From the NCBI GenBank assembly GCA_903902965.1, contig CAIUXE010000112.1, positions 1 to 47,815 on the forward strand: 47,815 nt of DNA, in the 5' to 3' direction. Position numbers and translations under genes: made by a program. Under the pieces are notes generated by a model that searched no databases, had not been told where the DNA came from, and saw only the letters and a list, made by a program, of their open reading frames with translations. Positions within the stretch are counted from its first letter, which is position 1. Each line of letters starts with the position of its first letter. Positions 23,046-35,768 of the stretch are shown piece by piece. The stretch comes from an uncultured Actinomycetes bacterium (GTDB lineage Bacteria; Actinomycetota; Actinomycetes; Nanopelagicales; Nanopelagicaceae).

Positions 23046-24152
23046 TTGCGCCCGCTAATTGCCGGCGCCACGGAAGCAGTGCGTGCAGCGCTAACTTCAT
23101 ACATTCCAATCGCATTGATAGTGCTCATGGCATGGGCAACAGCTGGGTCTACAAGCGGAGTTGTAACAGATGCACTTCGCGGAGGCATTTGGATCTGGCT
23201 CGGCATTCATCACATAACTTTTACTTTGGCACTTCCACCATCTGGTTTACCTGGATCGCTTTCTTTTATCCCACTTGGAGCACTACTTTTTCCAATAATG
23301 GTTTTTCGCGGTTCATTGCGAAGATTGCGTGACGAACTAAAGGGCGTACAACTCAGGCAATCAATTTTTTCACTGGGAATAACGTATGTTTTAATTTTAA
23401 TAGTACTTAGCTTGGCTAGTGGAAACTTTTCAATCTCGCCAAGATGGTATGTCGCCCCAATCTCGGTAGTTGCACTTTTGGCAATTTCAAGTTTGACTCA
23501 ATTGCAACAAATTTCTAAAGATAATAATTATTTAAATCAAGTGATTAGAATAATTTCAATCGTCTTAGGAGCACTTCTAGGAATCTCGTTGCTATTCTTC
23601 ACAATATCTTTAGCTATTCACCTTTCTGTATTGAATAATCTGATCACAGTGTTGCAACCTGGATTTTTTGGTGGAATTCTCTTACTTATTTTAGTTATTG
23701 CAACAATCCCAAATATGGCAGTTTCCGCAATGGCTTATTTATTAGGACCGGGTTTTGCAGTTGGTTCAGGAACTTTAATTAATCCAGCAGTGCATCGAAT
23801 CGGTGAAATTCCGGCTTTCCCTTTGCTGGCAGCGATCCCAACCAATACAAATAAATTTATATTTATTGGAGTACTGCTAGGAGTTGGTGCCGGATTCATG
23901 ATCGCTTTGTTGATGCAGAAAACTGAGCGAGCAGATGATCTTTCAGCAATGCCCGTCGTAATAGTGGCTAGTGCTGCATTTTTGGCATTAGTAAATTATT
24001 TTAGTAATGGAACTCTGCTTGGAGAACGCCTATCTGTAGTGGGGCCTTCGCTTTGGATCTTTCCATTGGTTTATTTATTGGAAGCTGGAATCGGTGCTGG
24101 CATATTTGTAGGAATAAAAAAATTGCGAAGTGATGCTAATGAATCAAATTAA
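23046..24152 (+). CDS. Multi-pass membrane protein, PerM/DUF6350-like
   Basis: Many predicted TM segments; lies between sucD and purN-purH, the position of perM (Rv0955) in mycobacteria. Confidence 0.65.
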   Translation: MRPLIAGATEAVRAALTSYIPIALIVLMAWATAGSTSGVVTDALRGGIWIWLGIHHITFTLALPPSGLPGSLSFIPLGALLFPIMVFRGSLRRLRDELKGVQLRQSIFSLGITYVLILIVLSLASGNFSISPRWYVAPISVVALLAISSLTQLQQISKDNNYLNQVIRIISIVLGALLGISLLFFTISLAIHLSVLNNLITVLQPGFFGGILLLILVIATIPNMAVSAMAYLLGPGFAVGSGTLINPAVHRIGEIPAFPLLAAIPTNTNKFIFIGVLLGVGAGFMIALLMQKTERADDLSAMPVVIVASAAFLALVNYFSNGTLLGERLSVVGPSLWIFPLVYLLEAGIGAGIFVGIKKLRSDANESN

Positions 24153-24729
24153 ATCTTTAGTAGTTATGGCATCGGGTGATGGTTCAGTTGCTCAAGCGAT
24201 ATTTGACGCAGAAGCAAAAGGGGAACTTGCTGGATTAATCAAGATCGAAAAAGTAATAAGCGATCAAACCGGTGCTGGAGTACTCAATAGAGCTAAACAA
24301 TCTGGGATTCCAACAGTTACTTTGCCTATTAAAGATTTTGCAGATCGCTCAGAGTGGAATCAGGCATTGATCAGTGAGGTTGCCAAAACAAATCCATGGC
24401 TAGTTGTTAGCGCTGGATTCATGCGGATTCTCGCACCGGATTTTGTAAACAAATTTCGCACGATAAATACTCACCCAGCGCTATTGCCAGCATTTCCAGG
24501 AGCTCATGCAGTGGCAGAGGCCCTGGCTGCCGGAGTGGAAGTTACGGGTGCGACTGTTCATTATGTAGATGAAGGCGTAGACACCGGTCAGATCATTAAT
24601 CAAGTAAGTGTTGAAATCCACAAAGGGGATACACAAACGCTTCTGCACGAACGGATTAAAATAGAGGAGCGAAAAATTCTTGTGCAAACGATTAAGGAAT
24701 TAGTCATGAAGGCTGAGGAGACCCTATGA
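24130..24729 (+). CDS. purN: Phosphoribosylglycinamide formyltransferase
   Basis: [49 protein letters not shown]. Confidence 0.94.
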   Translation: MMLMNQIKSLVVMASGDGSVAQAIFDAEAKGELAGLIKIEKVISDQTGAGVLNRAKQSGIPTVTLPIKDFADRSEWNQALISEVAKTNPWLVVSAGFMRILAPDFVNKFRTINTHPALLPAFPGAHAVAEALAAGVEVTGATVHYVDEGVDTGQIINQVSVEIHKGDTQTLLHERIKIEERKILVQTIKELVMKAEETL

Positions 24730-26276
24730 AACGACCAATCAAGCGAGCGCTGATAAGCGTTTACGACAAAACCGGGTTAATAGAGTTTGCAACAGAACTT
24801 CATGCCCAAGGAGTTGAGATTGTTTCAACTGGTTCTACTGCCGCCACTATTGCTAATTCTGGAATCCCAGTTATTAGAGTTGAAGAATTAACTGGATTCC
24901 CTGAATCACTTGATGGAAGGGTAAAAACATTACATCCAATTATTCATGCAGGAATTTTGGCAGACCTTAGATTGCCATCCCATGTTGCTCAATTGGCTGA
25001 ACTAAAAATCGCCCCCTTTGATTTAGTTGTTGTTAATTTGTATCCGTTTGTTAAGACAGTAAAAAGTGGTGCATCGATTGATGAATGTATTGAGCAGATC
25101 GATATTGGTGGGCCAAGCATGGTTCGCGGAGCTGCTAAAAATCATCCTTCTGTCGCAGTAGTTGTTTCACCAAATCAATATCCTCAAATTGTTGCTGCAA
25201 TTGCAGAAGGTGGCACCGATGAGAAATTGCGTAGAAAGTTTGCAATAGAGGCTTATAGAACTACAGCAAGTTACGACATCGCCGTATCAACATGGCTTAA
25301 CTCTGTTAGTGATCATCAACTTATACCTGAGTGGATCGGCACCTCATACTCGCACAGCGCAACTTTGCGCTATGGAGAGAATCCACATCAAAGTGCGGCT
25401 TTATATTTAAACGATGCTAGCGAAATAACTGGACCTGGAGTTGCCGGAGCGATTCAATTACATGGTAAAGAAATGTCATATAACAATTATGTTGATGTTG
25501 AAGCTGCATGGAGAGCCGCTTATGATCACTCCGAACCAGCGGTTGCAATTATTAAACATACAAACCCGTGTGGAATTGCACTTGGCACCAATATCGATTC
25601 GGCATATCTGAAAGCTCATGCTTGCGATCCAGTATCTGCTTTTGGTGGAGTTATTGCCGCAAATCGTGAAGTGAATGAAACGATGGCAAAAGCGGTAAGC
25701 GAAGTTTTCACTGAGGTTATTGCGGCTCCAAGTTTTACAAAATCAGCTATTGAAATTTTGAGTCAAAAACCTTCAATTCGAATTCTTACAATTGAACCTT
25801 CAGCACCCAACTTGGAGCTACGCCCGATTTCAGGTGGAGCGATTGTGCAAAACTTTGACCGCATTGACGCCGATGGTGATTCACCAGCCAATTGGCAATT
25901 AGTCGCTGGCAAAGCTGCGACATCTGCACAATTAAATGATTTGCAATTTGCTTGGAAAGCAGTACGCGCTGTCAAAAGTAATGCAATTTTATTGGCAAGT
26001 GATTTAGCAGCCGTAGGAATAGGCATGGGTCAAGTTAATCGTGTTGATAGCGCACGGTTGGCTGTTTCTAGAGCTGGAGATCGGGCAAGCGGTAGCGTCG
26101 CTGCAAGTGATGCTTTTTTCCCATTTGCTGATGGATTAGAGATTTTATTAGCCGCGGGAGTAAGCGCGATAGTGCAACCAGGCGGTAGCGTTCGGGATAA
26201 TGAAGTAATTGAAGCTGCTAATAAAATGGGAGCAACAATGTATTTCACCGGAGTGCGACATTTTGCACATGCTTAA
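24726..26276 (+). CDS. purH: Bifunctional AICAR transformylase/IMP cyclohydrolase
   Basis: [48 protein letters not shown]. Confidence 0.96.
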   Translation: MKRPIKRALISVYDKTGLIEFATELHAQGVEIVSTGSTAATIANSGIPVIRVEELTGFPESLDGRVKTLHPIIHAGILADLRLPSHVAQLAELKIAPFDLVVVNLYPFVKTVKSGASIDECIEQIDIGGPSMVRGAAKNHPSVAVVVSPNQYPQIVAAIAEGGTDEKLRRKFAIEAYRTTASYDIAVSTWLNSVSDHQLIPEWIGTSYSHSATLRYGENPHQSAALYLNDASEITGPGVAGAIQLHGKEMSYNNYVDVEAAWRAAYDHSEPAVAIIKHTNPCGIALGTNIDSAYLKAHACDPVSAFGGVIAANREVNETMAKAVSEVFTEVIAAPSFTKSAIEILSQKPSIRILTIEPSAPNLELRPISGGAIVQNFDRIDADGDSPANWQLVAGKAATSAQLNDLQFAWKAVRAVKSNAILLASDLAAVGIGMGQVNRVDSARLAVSRAGDRASGSVAASDAFFPFADGLEILLAAGVSAIVQPGGSVRDNEVIEAANKMGATMYFTGVRHFAHA

Positions 26277-26300
26277 ACGTTAATAGTTAGGAGTGCACCC

Positions 26301-27152
26301 ATGGCCATAATTCTTGATGGAAAAGCAACTGCTGCGATTATTAAAGCTGAGTTAGCAGTCCGGGTAGAAAAACTTCGCGCACTGGGAATTACTCCTGGAC
26401 TAGGAACAGTATTAGTCGGTGATGATCCAGGCTCTCATTCATATGTTGGTGGCAAGCATCGTGATTGTGCTGAAGTAGGAATCTCTTCTATTCGGGTTGA
26501 TCTTCCGGCGAGCGCTTCATATCAGGACATACTAAGCGCGGTAAAAGATTTAAATAATTCAAAAGAGTGCACTGGATATATCGTGCAATTGCCTTTGCCT
26601 AATGGAATTGATTCACTTGCAATTTTAGAAGCGATGGATCCAAACAAAGATGCTGATGGTTTACATCCACTTAATCTTGGAAAATTAGTACTAGACCAAC
26701 ATGCACCACTTCCGTGCACCCCTCGTGGAATTGTGGCGTTGCTTGAGCAATACAACGTTCCAATTAAAGGTGCTGAAGTTGTTGTTGTAGGACGCGGATT
26801 AACCGTTGGTCGTCCTCTCGGTTTATTGTTAACTCGCAAAAGAGAAAGTGCGACAGTGACGCTTACACATTCAGCAACAAAAGATTTAGCGGCGCATATT
26901 CGGCGCGCAGATATTGTTGTTGCGGCACTCGGTAAAGCCCACTTCATCACCGCAGAAATGGTTAAACCAGGAGCGGCAGTTATTGATGTTGGAATCACCA
27001 GAACGCCAGAGGGGTTAGCTGGAGATGTGCACCCTGATGTGGCAACAGTTGCCGGCCATATCGCCCCGATGCCAGGGGGAGTTGGACCGATGACCAGGGC
27101 GATGCTGCTGAGCAATGTGGTGGAACTAGCCGAAGCGGCTACAGGCAAGTGA
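26301..27152 (+). CDS. folD: Methylenetetrahydrofolate dehydrogenase/cyclohydrolase
   Basis: [53 protein letters not shown]. Confidence 0.96.
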   Translation: MAIILDGKATAAIIKAELAVRVEKLRALGITPGLGTVLVGDDPGSHSYVGGKHRDCAEVGISSIRVDLPASASYQDILSAVKDLNNSKECTGYIVQLPLPNGIDSLAILEAMDPNKDADGLHPLNLGKLVLDQHAPLPCTPRGIVALLEQYNVPIKGAEVVVVGRGLTVGRPLGLLLTRKRESATVTLTHSATKDLAAHIRRADIVVAALGKAHFITAEMVKPGAAVIDVGITRTPEGLAGDVHPDVATVAGHIAPMPGGVGPMTRAMLLSNVVELAEAATGK

Positions 27153-27388
27153 AGGCCAAGTTCGCAGCTGGACTTACAACCCTCCTTGGGCTGGTAATCG
27201 CGCTTAGCGCCTCAGTCAGAGCTGGTTCACTGCTGGTGTCTGTGGCACTACTAATCCTCGCTGCAGAGCGGTTTATGGACCGAAATGGGGTAACTGTTTG
27301 GCGGAGTAGGAGCATTGATCTGCTGCTATTTGTGATCTTTGCGGCGGTGATCGCTACCCTCGCGCTACTGCTTCCAAACGGGGGGTAG
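27149..27388 (+). CDS. Small membrane protein, DUF3017-like
   Basis: 79 aa with hydrophobic segments, overlapping folD by 4 nt; DUF3017 proteins follow folD in many actinobacteria. Confidence 0.65.
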   Translation: MKAKFAAGLTTLLGLVIALSASVRAGSLLVSVALLILAAERFMDRNGVTVWRSRSIDLLLFVIFAAVIATLALLLPNGG

Positions 27389-27393
27389 AGTTA

Positions 27394-27407
27394 TCTTGAT
27401 ATCAAGA
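27394..27407. promoter_or_regulatory. 14-bp perfect palindrome upstream of mdh (candidate operator)
   Basis: TCTTGATATCAAGA overlaps a TATCTT -10-like hexamer (27392-27397), 14 nt before the mdh ATG. Confidence 0.55.
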
Positions 27408-27421
27408 GAGATTGGGTTCCC

Positions 27422-28372
27422 ATGCGCGGTCGTGTCACAGTGGTGGGGGCTGGTTTTTACGGCTCAACCACCGCTCTTCGTTTAGCTGAATACAACATTT
27501 TCAAAGAGGTCATCCTCACTGACATTCTTGAAGGCAAACCAGAAGGTATTGCTTTAGATATGAATCAATCTCGATCTATTGAAGGATTTGAGACTGAAGT
27601 TATCGGCGTAACAACTACTGCAGAAGGTGGCGGTTATGAAAAAACTGCTGGCTCCGATGTTGTTGTAATTACCGCCGGAATTCCCCGCAAGCCAGGTATG
27701 AGTCGAATGGATTTAATCGGCATCAATGCTGGAATTGTTCGCGGTGTTGCAGAAAATATTGCAAAGCACAGTCCAAATGCAGTCATCATCGTGGTTTCAA
27801 ATCCATTAGATGAAATGACAGCACTTGCACAAATTGCTTCTGCGTTTCCACACAATCGCGTAATGGGTCAAGCAGGAATGCTTGATACAGCGCGGTTTAC
27901 AAACTTTGTTGCCACTAAATTAAATGTTCCAGTTGGCGATGTTCAAACTTTAACTTTGGGATCTCATGGTGACACCATGGTTCCAGTTCCAAGCCGTTGC
28001 ACAGTTAAAGGAAAACCACTTGCAGATTTACTTTCTGCTGAAGAGATTGAAGATCTCGTAGTTCGCACTCGTAACGGCGGAGCCGAAATTGTGGCACTGC
28101 TTAAAACTGGTTCTGCTTACTACGCTCCTTCTGCTGCAGCTGCCCGTATGGCAAAAGCAGTGATTGAAGATTCTGGCGCCGTACTTCCTGTTTGTGCATG
28201 GGTTGAAGGTCAATATGGAATTAGCGGTGTCTACCTTGGAGTCGAAGCTGAAATTGGCAAAGAGGGAATTCGTCGCGTAGTCGAAAGCAAGTTAACTGAT
28301 TCTGAAATTGCAGAATTAAAGGTTGCTGCAGAAGCAGTTCGTGCAAAACAAGCAGATGTGAAAACTCTTTAA
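27422..28372 (+). CDS. mdh: Malate dehydrogenase (LDH-like type)
   Basis: VTVVGAGFYGSTTALRLAE, ITAGIPRKPGMSRMDLI, VVSNPLDEMT, GSHGDTMVP. Confidence 0.94.
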   Translation: MRGRVTVVGAGFYGSTTALRLAEYNIFKEVILTDILEGKPEGIALDMNQSRSIEGFETEVIGVTTTAEGGGYEKTAGSDVVVITAGIPRKPGMSRMDLIGINAGIVRGVAENIAKHSPNAVIIVVSNPLDEMTALAQIASAFPHNRVMGQAGMLDTARFTNFVATKLNVPVGDVQTLTLGSHGDTMVPVPSRCTVKGKPLADLLSAEEIEDLVVRTRNGGAEIVALLKTGSAYYAPSAAAARMAKAVIEDSGAVLPVCAWVEGQYGISGVYLGVEAEIGKEGIRRVVESKLTDSEIAELKVAAEAVRAKQADVKTL

Positions 28373-28401
28373 TCAAATAATTTAGGTAGGGAGCACTTCG
28401 A

Positions 28402-29616
28402 ATGTCAAAAATTAAAGTAACCGGAACTGTTGTCGAGCTTGATGGCGATGAGATGACTCGTATCATCTGGCAGTTCATCAAGGAGCAGTTAATTCTTCCT
28501 TACCTAGATGTGAATCTTGATTATTACGACTTAGGTATGGAACACAGAGATGCTACGGACGATCAAGTGACAATTGACAGTGCTCACGCAATCCAAAAGC
28601 ATGGCGTCGGAGTTAAGTGCGCAACCATTACTCCGGATGAAGCACGGGTTAAAGAGTTTGGATTAAAGCAAATGTGGAAGTCTCCTAACGGAACTGTCCG
28701 CAATATTCTCGGAGGCGTTATTTTCCGTGAGCCAATCATCATCAGTAACGTTCCACGTTTAGTTCCGCACTGGACTAAGCCAATTGTTATTGGCCGTCAC
28801 GCATTTGGCGATCAATACCGAGCAACTGATTTTAAAGTTCCTAGCGCTGGAAAGTTGACCGTTACTTTTACACCTACTGATGGTTCGAAGCCAATGGAGT
28901 TCAACGTCTTTGATTTCCCAGGCGCTGGTGTGGCTATGACGATGTACAACCTTGATGAATCAATTCGTGATTTTGCGCGTGCGTCGATGAATTACGGACT
29001 TAATCGCAACTATCCAGTTTTCTTGTCAACAAAAAATACAATTTTGAAAGCTTATGACGGTCGCTTTAAAGATATTTTTGAAGAGATTTTCGAAGCTGAG
29101 TTTAAAGATAAATTTGCTGCTGCTGGAATTACATATGAGCATCGTTTAATTGATGACATGGTTGCTACTTCCCTCCGTTGGGAAGGTGGCTATGTCTGGG
29201 CCTGTAAGAATTACGACGGCGATGTTCAGTCAGATACCGTCGCACAAGGGTATGGATCACTTGGATTGATGACTTCTGTGTTGATGACTCCAGATGGAAA
29301 GATTGTGGAATCAGAAGCAGCTCACGGAACTGTTACCCGTCACTTCCGCGATCATCAAGCAGGAAAAGCGACATCGACAAATCCGATCGCATCAATTTTT
29401 GCGTGGACTCGTGGATTAGCTCACCGTGCAAAACTTGATAACAATCCGGAACTTGCCAGATTTAGCGAGACTCTTGAAAGAGTTTGTATTGAAACAGTAG
29501 AAACTGGAAAAATGACAAAAGATTTGGCTCTACTAATTAGCAAGGACAGCCCTTGGTTAAATACCCAAGAGTTTTTAGCGGCTATTGATGAGAACTTGAA
29601 AAAAGAAATGAAATAA
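28402..29616 (+). CDS. icd: NADP-dependent isocitrate dehydrogenase (homodimeric, eukaryote-like type)
   Basis: [37 protein letters not shown]-like [33 protein letters not shown]. Confidence 0.95.
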   Translation: MSKIKVTGTVVELDGDEMTRIIWQFIKEQLILPYLDVNLDYYDLGMEHRDATDDQVTIDSAHAIQKHGVGVKCATITPDEARVKEFGLKQMWKSPNGTVRNILGGVIFREPIIISNVPRLVPHWTKPIVIGRHAFGDQYRATDFKVPSAGKLTVTFTPTDGSKPMEFNVFDFPGAGVAMTMYNLDESIRDFARASMNYGLNRNYPVFLSTKNTILKAYDGRFKDIFEEIFEAEFKDKFAAAGITYEHRLIDDMVATSLRWEGGYVWACKNYDGDVQSDTVAQGYGSLGLMTSVLMTPDGKIVESEAAHGTVTRHFRDHQAGKATSTNPIASIFAWTRGLAHRAKLDNNPELARFSETLERVCIETVETGKMTKDLALLISKDSPWLNTQEFLAAIDENLKKEMK

Positions 29617-29636
29617 GCAATTTAAAAAATTTCAAT

Positions 29637-29670
29637 AAAAAACCCCGCCAGATAAACTGGCGGGGTTTTT
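29637..29670. terminator. Bidirectional Rho-independent terminator between icd and the ABC ATPase gene
   Basis: aaaaaaCCCCGCCAG-ataaa-CTGGCGGGGttttt between convergent genes. Confidence 0.93.
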
Positions 29671-29680
29671 ACTTTTAACC

Positions 29681-30769
29681 TTAGAGACGAGCACCTGTTG
29701 TTGCATTGAATAGGTGAACTGCTGATTGATCAGCAGTAACTGTGATGGTAGCGCCTGGCTTTGGTGGGTTCTTTGGATCCCAACGGACGATAACTTCAGC
29801 ACCTTCTTCTGCGTTTGCGTTAGCAAGAGTAACTCCGCTAGTTGCAGGAACTCCGTAAACGAATGCATCAGAACCAAGTTCTTCAACAACGTTTACCTTG
29901 ATATCAAAACCAGTACCAGCAGCTGTTGGACGGAAGCCTTCTGGACGAATACCAACAGTCACACTTGAACCTGCTGATGCAGGAACAGCGATCTTGAGAG
30001 CGCCAAGAGATGCTTGTCCACCACTTACTGGAGCAACAACCAAGTTCATTGCTGGTGAGCCAATGAATCCAGCTACGAATGCGTTTGCTGGGTTGTCATA
30101 AAGATTGCGAGGTGTATCTACTTGCTGAAGTAGACCATCCTTCAATACTGCAACGCGGTCACCCATGGTCATAGCTTCAACCTGGTCGTGAGTTACGTAA
30201 ACAGTTGTGATTCCAAGACGACGTTGCAACGCAGCAATTTGCGTACGTGTAGCAACACGAAGTTTGGCATCAAGGTTTGATAGTGGCTCATCCATAAGGA
30301 AGACCTGAGGTTCGCGAACAATTGCGCGACCCATAGCAACACGCTGACGTTGTCCACCTGAAAGTGCTTTTGGCTTGCGATCAAGGTATGGCTCAAGGTC
30401 TAGCAACTTTGCTGCTTCTTGAACGCGACGTGCGCGCTCATCTTTGCTAACGCCAGCGATCTTTAGCGCGAAGCCCATGTTCTCAGCCACGGTCATATGT
30501 GGGTAGAGCGCATAAGACTGGAACACCATTGCAATGTCACGATCTTTTGGTGCCACATGTGTGACATCGCGATCGCCAATGCGAATCGAACCAGTATCTA
30601 CATCTTCAAGTCCTGCAAGCATGCGGAGTGATGTTGATTTTCCGCAACCTGATGGACCAACTAATACAAGAAACTCACCATCTGCAACTGTGAGTTCTAG
30701 TTGATCAACTGCTGGGCTTGTTGTACCTGGGTAGGTACGACTTGCTTTGTCGAATATAACTGCGGCCAT
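29681..30769 (-). CDS. Carbohydrate ABC transporter ATP-binding protein (UgpC/MsiK-like)
   Basis: [86 protein letters not shown]-like C-terminus; start ATG 30769. No cognate permease nearby. Confidence 0.93.
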   Translation of the reverse strand: MAAVIFDKASRTYPGTTSPAVDQLELTVADGEFLVLVGPSGCGKSTSLRMLAGLEDVDTGSIRIGDRDVTHVAPKDRDIAMVFQSYALYPHMTVAENMGFALKIAGVSKDERARRVQEAAKLLDLEPYLDRKPKALSGGQRQRVAMGRAIVREPQVFLMDEPLSNLDAKLRVATRTQIAALQRRLGITTVYVTHDQVEAMTMGDRVAVLKDGLLQQVDTPRNLYDNPANAFVAGFIGSPAMNLVVAPVSGGQASLGALKIAVPASAGSSVTVGIRPEGFRPTAAGTGFDIKVNVVEELGSDAFVYGVPATSGVTLANANAEEGAEVIVRWDPKNPPKPGATITVTADQSAVHLFNATTGARL

Positions 30770-30786
30770 TCTGGTAACTCCTTCTC

Positions 30787-30804
30787 CCGGCAGGTACGTG
30801 CCGG
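30787..30804. promoter_or_regulatory. 18-bp near-perfect inverted repeat in leader of the UgpC/MsiK-like gene
   Basis: CCGGCA-GGTACG-TGCCGG has 6-bp perfect arms and a GTAC core; ends 17 nt upstream of the ATG at 30769. Confidence 0.5.
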
Positions 30805-30904
30805 ACGGTCCGTAGGAGGAAGGTGAGCTCGGTTGAACTCGGGTGAAAAGTACTAGATATATAGGGTTTAGGGAAAGTGGCACGCTCCTGAGTACCCTTG
30901 GCCA

Positions 30905-33219
<2,315 letters not shown>

Positions 33220-33221
33220 AT

Positions 33222-34154
33222 TTAAACTAGTTTTCCAATTGGTTCGACGACTCCGATAGCTTTAAATCCCCAATTAAATAACTGCTTAGCTAAAGCATCT
33301 CGACCATAACCCAAATGCATAAATGTGATGATTATTGTGTGGCCATCGCGTTTTACTACACCGATATAAGTATTTTGCCCTTTAGTAGTCCATCCAGTTT
33401 TTACGCCTAAAGTTCCTGGGTAATTAAAAAGTAATTTATTTAAGTTATGAATTTTCCGATTTACATTTTTCGGACCAGATTTTGGAAACGTATATCTTTT
33501 AGTGTGCACGATTTTACGGAAATCAGATCTTTCCATTGCAGCACGCGTTATTAGAGCTAAATCGTAAGCGCTCGAAAATTGACCGGGCGTATCGAGTCCA
33601 TGAGGAGATTTTGGAGTTGTATCAAAAGCCTGAATTGAGTCAGCTTTTTCTTGCATCAGAGCGGCAGTTTTTTTAATTCCTCCAGACGCATTTGCAAGTG
33701 CCACTGCAGCATCATTCCCAGAGTGCAACATTAAGCCATACCAAATATCTTTAATTTTATATTTTCGTCCTGGATAGATTCCAACTTTATTACCGATAGT
33801 TCCTGGCTCTTTTTTAGTTCCAACATAAGTCTTATTCATATCTAATCGAGGCAGAAGCGTTAATGCAGTTAAAGTTTTTAATGTACTTGCTGGCGGCAAT
33901 TTTTTATGGGGGTTCTTAGCGGCCAATATCTCGCCGGTATCTAAATCTGCGATTATGAAAGAAGAGGCGTTGGTATCCGGGGGAGCTGCAATCCCATCTC
34001 CTTTTGTATCATTGAAAATTACGCCACTTTCCCCAAGTCTTCCGCCTCCGATAACTTCATCTCCGCTGGCCGATAGCGACGTGGCCATTAGCGCTAATGC
34101 GATAAAAGCAGAGGGCAAAAACAGGTTACGTTTTTTAAAATTTGAGAGTCGCAT
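33222..34154 (-). CDS. D-alanyl-D-alanine carboxypeptidase (PBP5-type)
   Basis: SxxK (PASTLKTL), SxN (HSGNDAA), KTG (GVKTGWT), N-terminal signal peptide. Confidence 0.92.
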   Translation of the reverse strand: MRLSNFKKRNLFLPSAFIALALMATSLSASGDEVIGGGRLGESGVIFNDTKGDGIAAPPDTNASSFIIADLDTGEILAAKNPHKKLPPASTLKTLTALTLLPRLDMNKTYVGTKKEPGTIGNKVGIYPGRKYKIKDIWYGLMLHSGNDAAVALANASGGIKKTAALMQEKADSIQAFDTTPKSPHGLDTPGQFSSAYDLALITRAAMERSDFRKIVHTKRYTFPKSGPKNVNRKIHNLNKLLFNYPGTLGVKTGWTTKGQNTYIGVVKRDGHTIIITFMHLGYGRDALAKQLFNWGFKAIGVVEPIGKLV

Positions 34155-34223
34155 AGGTGCTAAAGAATAGAGAGATAAATCCTATGCGATTACCCGCCAC
34201 ACCGAATTGAGTAGGATTAGCCT

Positions 34224-35768
34224 GTGCGAGATATCACAGAGTCCGGATTCCCGATAAAAGCAGATTATTTAAATGGTGAAAAATCTGGCGTTTATCCATT
34301 TACGCGGGGCATCTATGAGCAGATGTATTTAAAAAAGCCGTGGACTATGCGGCAGTACGCTGGTTTTGGAAATGCGAAAGAATCCAATGAGAGATATTTG
34401 CAATTAGTAGCTGCAGGTACTGGTGGATTATCCGTAGCTTTTGATCTGCCGACTCAGATGGGTTATGACTCAGATGCTCCGCAGTCACTTGGTGAAGTCG
34501 GTCGTGTAGGTGTTGCAATAGATTCACTTATAGATATGCGTGAACTTTTTGACAAAATTCCACTTGAAAAAGTTTCAACTTCGATGACCATTAATGCCCC
34601 TGCAGCAATTTTACTTCTGATGTATCAGATTGTGGCTGAAGAACGAGGCGTTCCAAGCGATCAGTTACAAGGAACTATTCAAAACGATATATTAAAGGAA
34701 TACATTTCTCGGGGAACTTATATATATCCTCCAAAACAATCGCTACGTTTAACTACTGATATTTTTGAGTACTGCACAAAAGAGTTGCCCAAGTGGAATA
34801 GCATCTCTGTTTCTGGCTATCACATGGCTGAAGCTGGCGCTAACCCTGTGCAAGAGATCGCGTTTACTTTTTCAAATGCAATTGCTTATTTAGATTGTGC
34901 CAAAGAACGTGGATTGTCGATAGAAGATGTCGCAAGTCGGATGAGCTTCTTTTTCGTATCGAGAACCACGGTTCTTGAAGAGGTTGCGAAATTTAGAGCA
35001 GCGCGGCAGTTGTGGGCACAGATCATGAAAGAACGGTTCGGAGTAACTTCTGAGCGTGCAATGCACCTTCGTTTTCATACTCAAACAGCAGGTGTTCAAT
35101 TAACTGCCCAACAACCTGAATTAAATTTAGTACGTGTAGCACTTCAAGCTTTAGCGGCCGTACTTGGTGGTACTCAATCTCTTCATACAAACTCATTTGA
35201 TGAAGCACTTGGATTGCCAACTGAAAAAGCTGCTCGACTTGCACTTCGCACGCAACAAGTCATTGCAAATGAAAGTGATATTGCGGCAACTGTTGACGCT
35301 CTAGCTGGATCTGCAGTAATTGAGGCAATGACAAGTGAAATTACATCAGCAGCTAAGGAATTAATCGCAAAGATTGATCAGATGGGTGGAGCCGTAGCGG
35401 GAATTGAAGCCGGATTTCAAAAAAGCGAGATTGAGAAAAGCGCTTATCGAATCTCGCAAGAAATTGAGTCCGGAAATCGAGTTGTGGTTGGTGTTAATGC
35501 ATTTGTTGAAGAAGCAAGCACCTATTTACCGCTTGAGATAAATCCCGAGATTGCAAAAGAGCAAAGCGCTAAGTTGGAAAAATTGCGAGAAAGCCGTAAT
35601 CAAAGTGAAGTTAGCAAAGCACTAGACGCATTAAGCGCCGCAGCAAAAGGTGAATTGAATTTACTTTATCCAATGAAAGTCGCACTACTTGCGAATGCAA
35701 CTCTTGGAGAAATTTCAGATGCACTACGCGGTGAGTGGGGAACTTACCGAGCTACAGAAATTTGGTAG
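34224..35768 (+). CDS. Methylmalonyl-CoA mutase catalytic subunit (no B12 domain)
   Basis: YPFTRGIYEQMYLKKPWTMRQYAGFGNAKESN, SISVSGYHMAEAGANPVQE, HTQTAGVQLTAQQPELNLVR, GTQSLHTNSFDEAL; ends before any DxHxxG domain. Confidence 0.92.
   Translation: MRDITESGFPIKADYLNGEKSGVYPFTRGIYEQMYLKKPWTMRQYAGFGNAKESNERYLQLVAAGTGGLSVAFDLPTQMGYDSDAPQSLGEVGRVGVAIDSLIDMRELFDKIPLEKVSTSMTINAPAAILLLMYQIVAEERGVPSDQLQGTIQNDILKEYISRGTYIYPPKQSLRLTTDIFEYCTKELPKWNSISVSGYHMAEAGANPVQEIAFTFSNAIAYLDCAKERGLSIEDVASRMSFFFVSRTTVLEEVAKFRAARQLWAQIMKERFGVTSERAMHLRFHTQTAGVQLTAQQPELNLVRVALQALAAVLGGTQSLHTNSFDEALGLPTEKAARLALRTQQVIANESDIAATVDALAGSAVIEAMTSEITSAAKELIAKIDQMGGAVAGIEAGFQKSEIEKSAYRISQEIESGNRVVVGVNAFVEEASTYLPLEINPEIAKEQSAKLEKLRESRNQSEVSKALDALSAAAKGELNLLYPMKVALLANATLGEISDALRGEWGTYRATEIW

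Noticed and set aside
26522-27148. 208-aa minus-strand ORF inside folD
   Set aside because: Antisense shadow ORF of conserved folD.
30828-30860. tRNA T-arm-like sequence (CGAGTTCAACCGAG on the minus strand)
   Set aside because: No acceptor, D-arm or anticodon stem could be placed around it.
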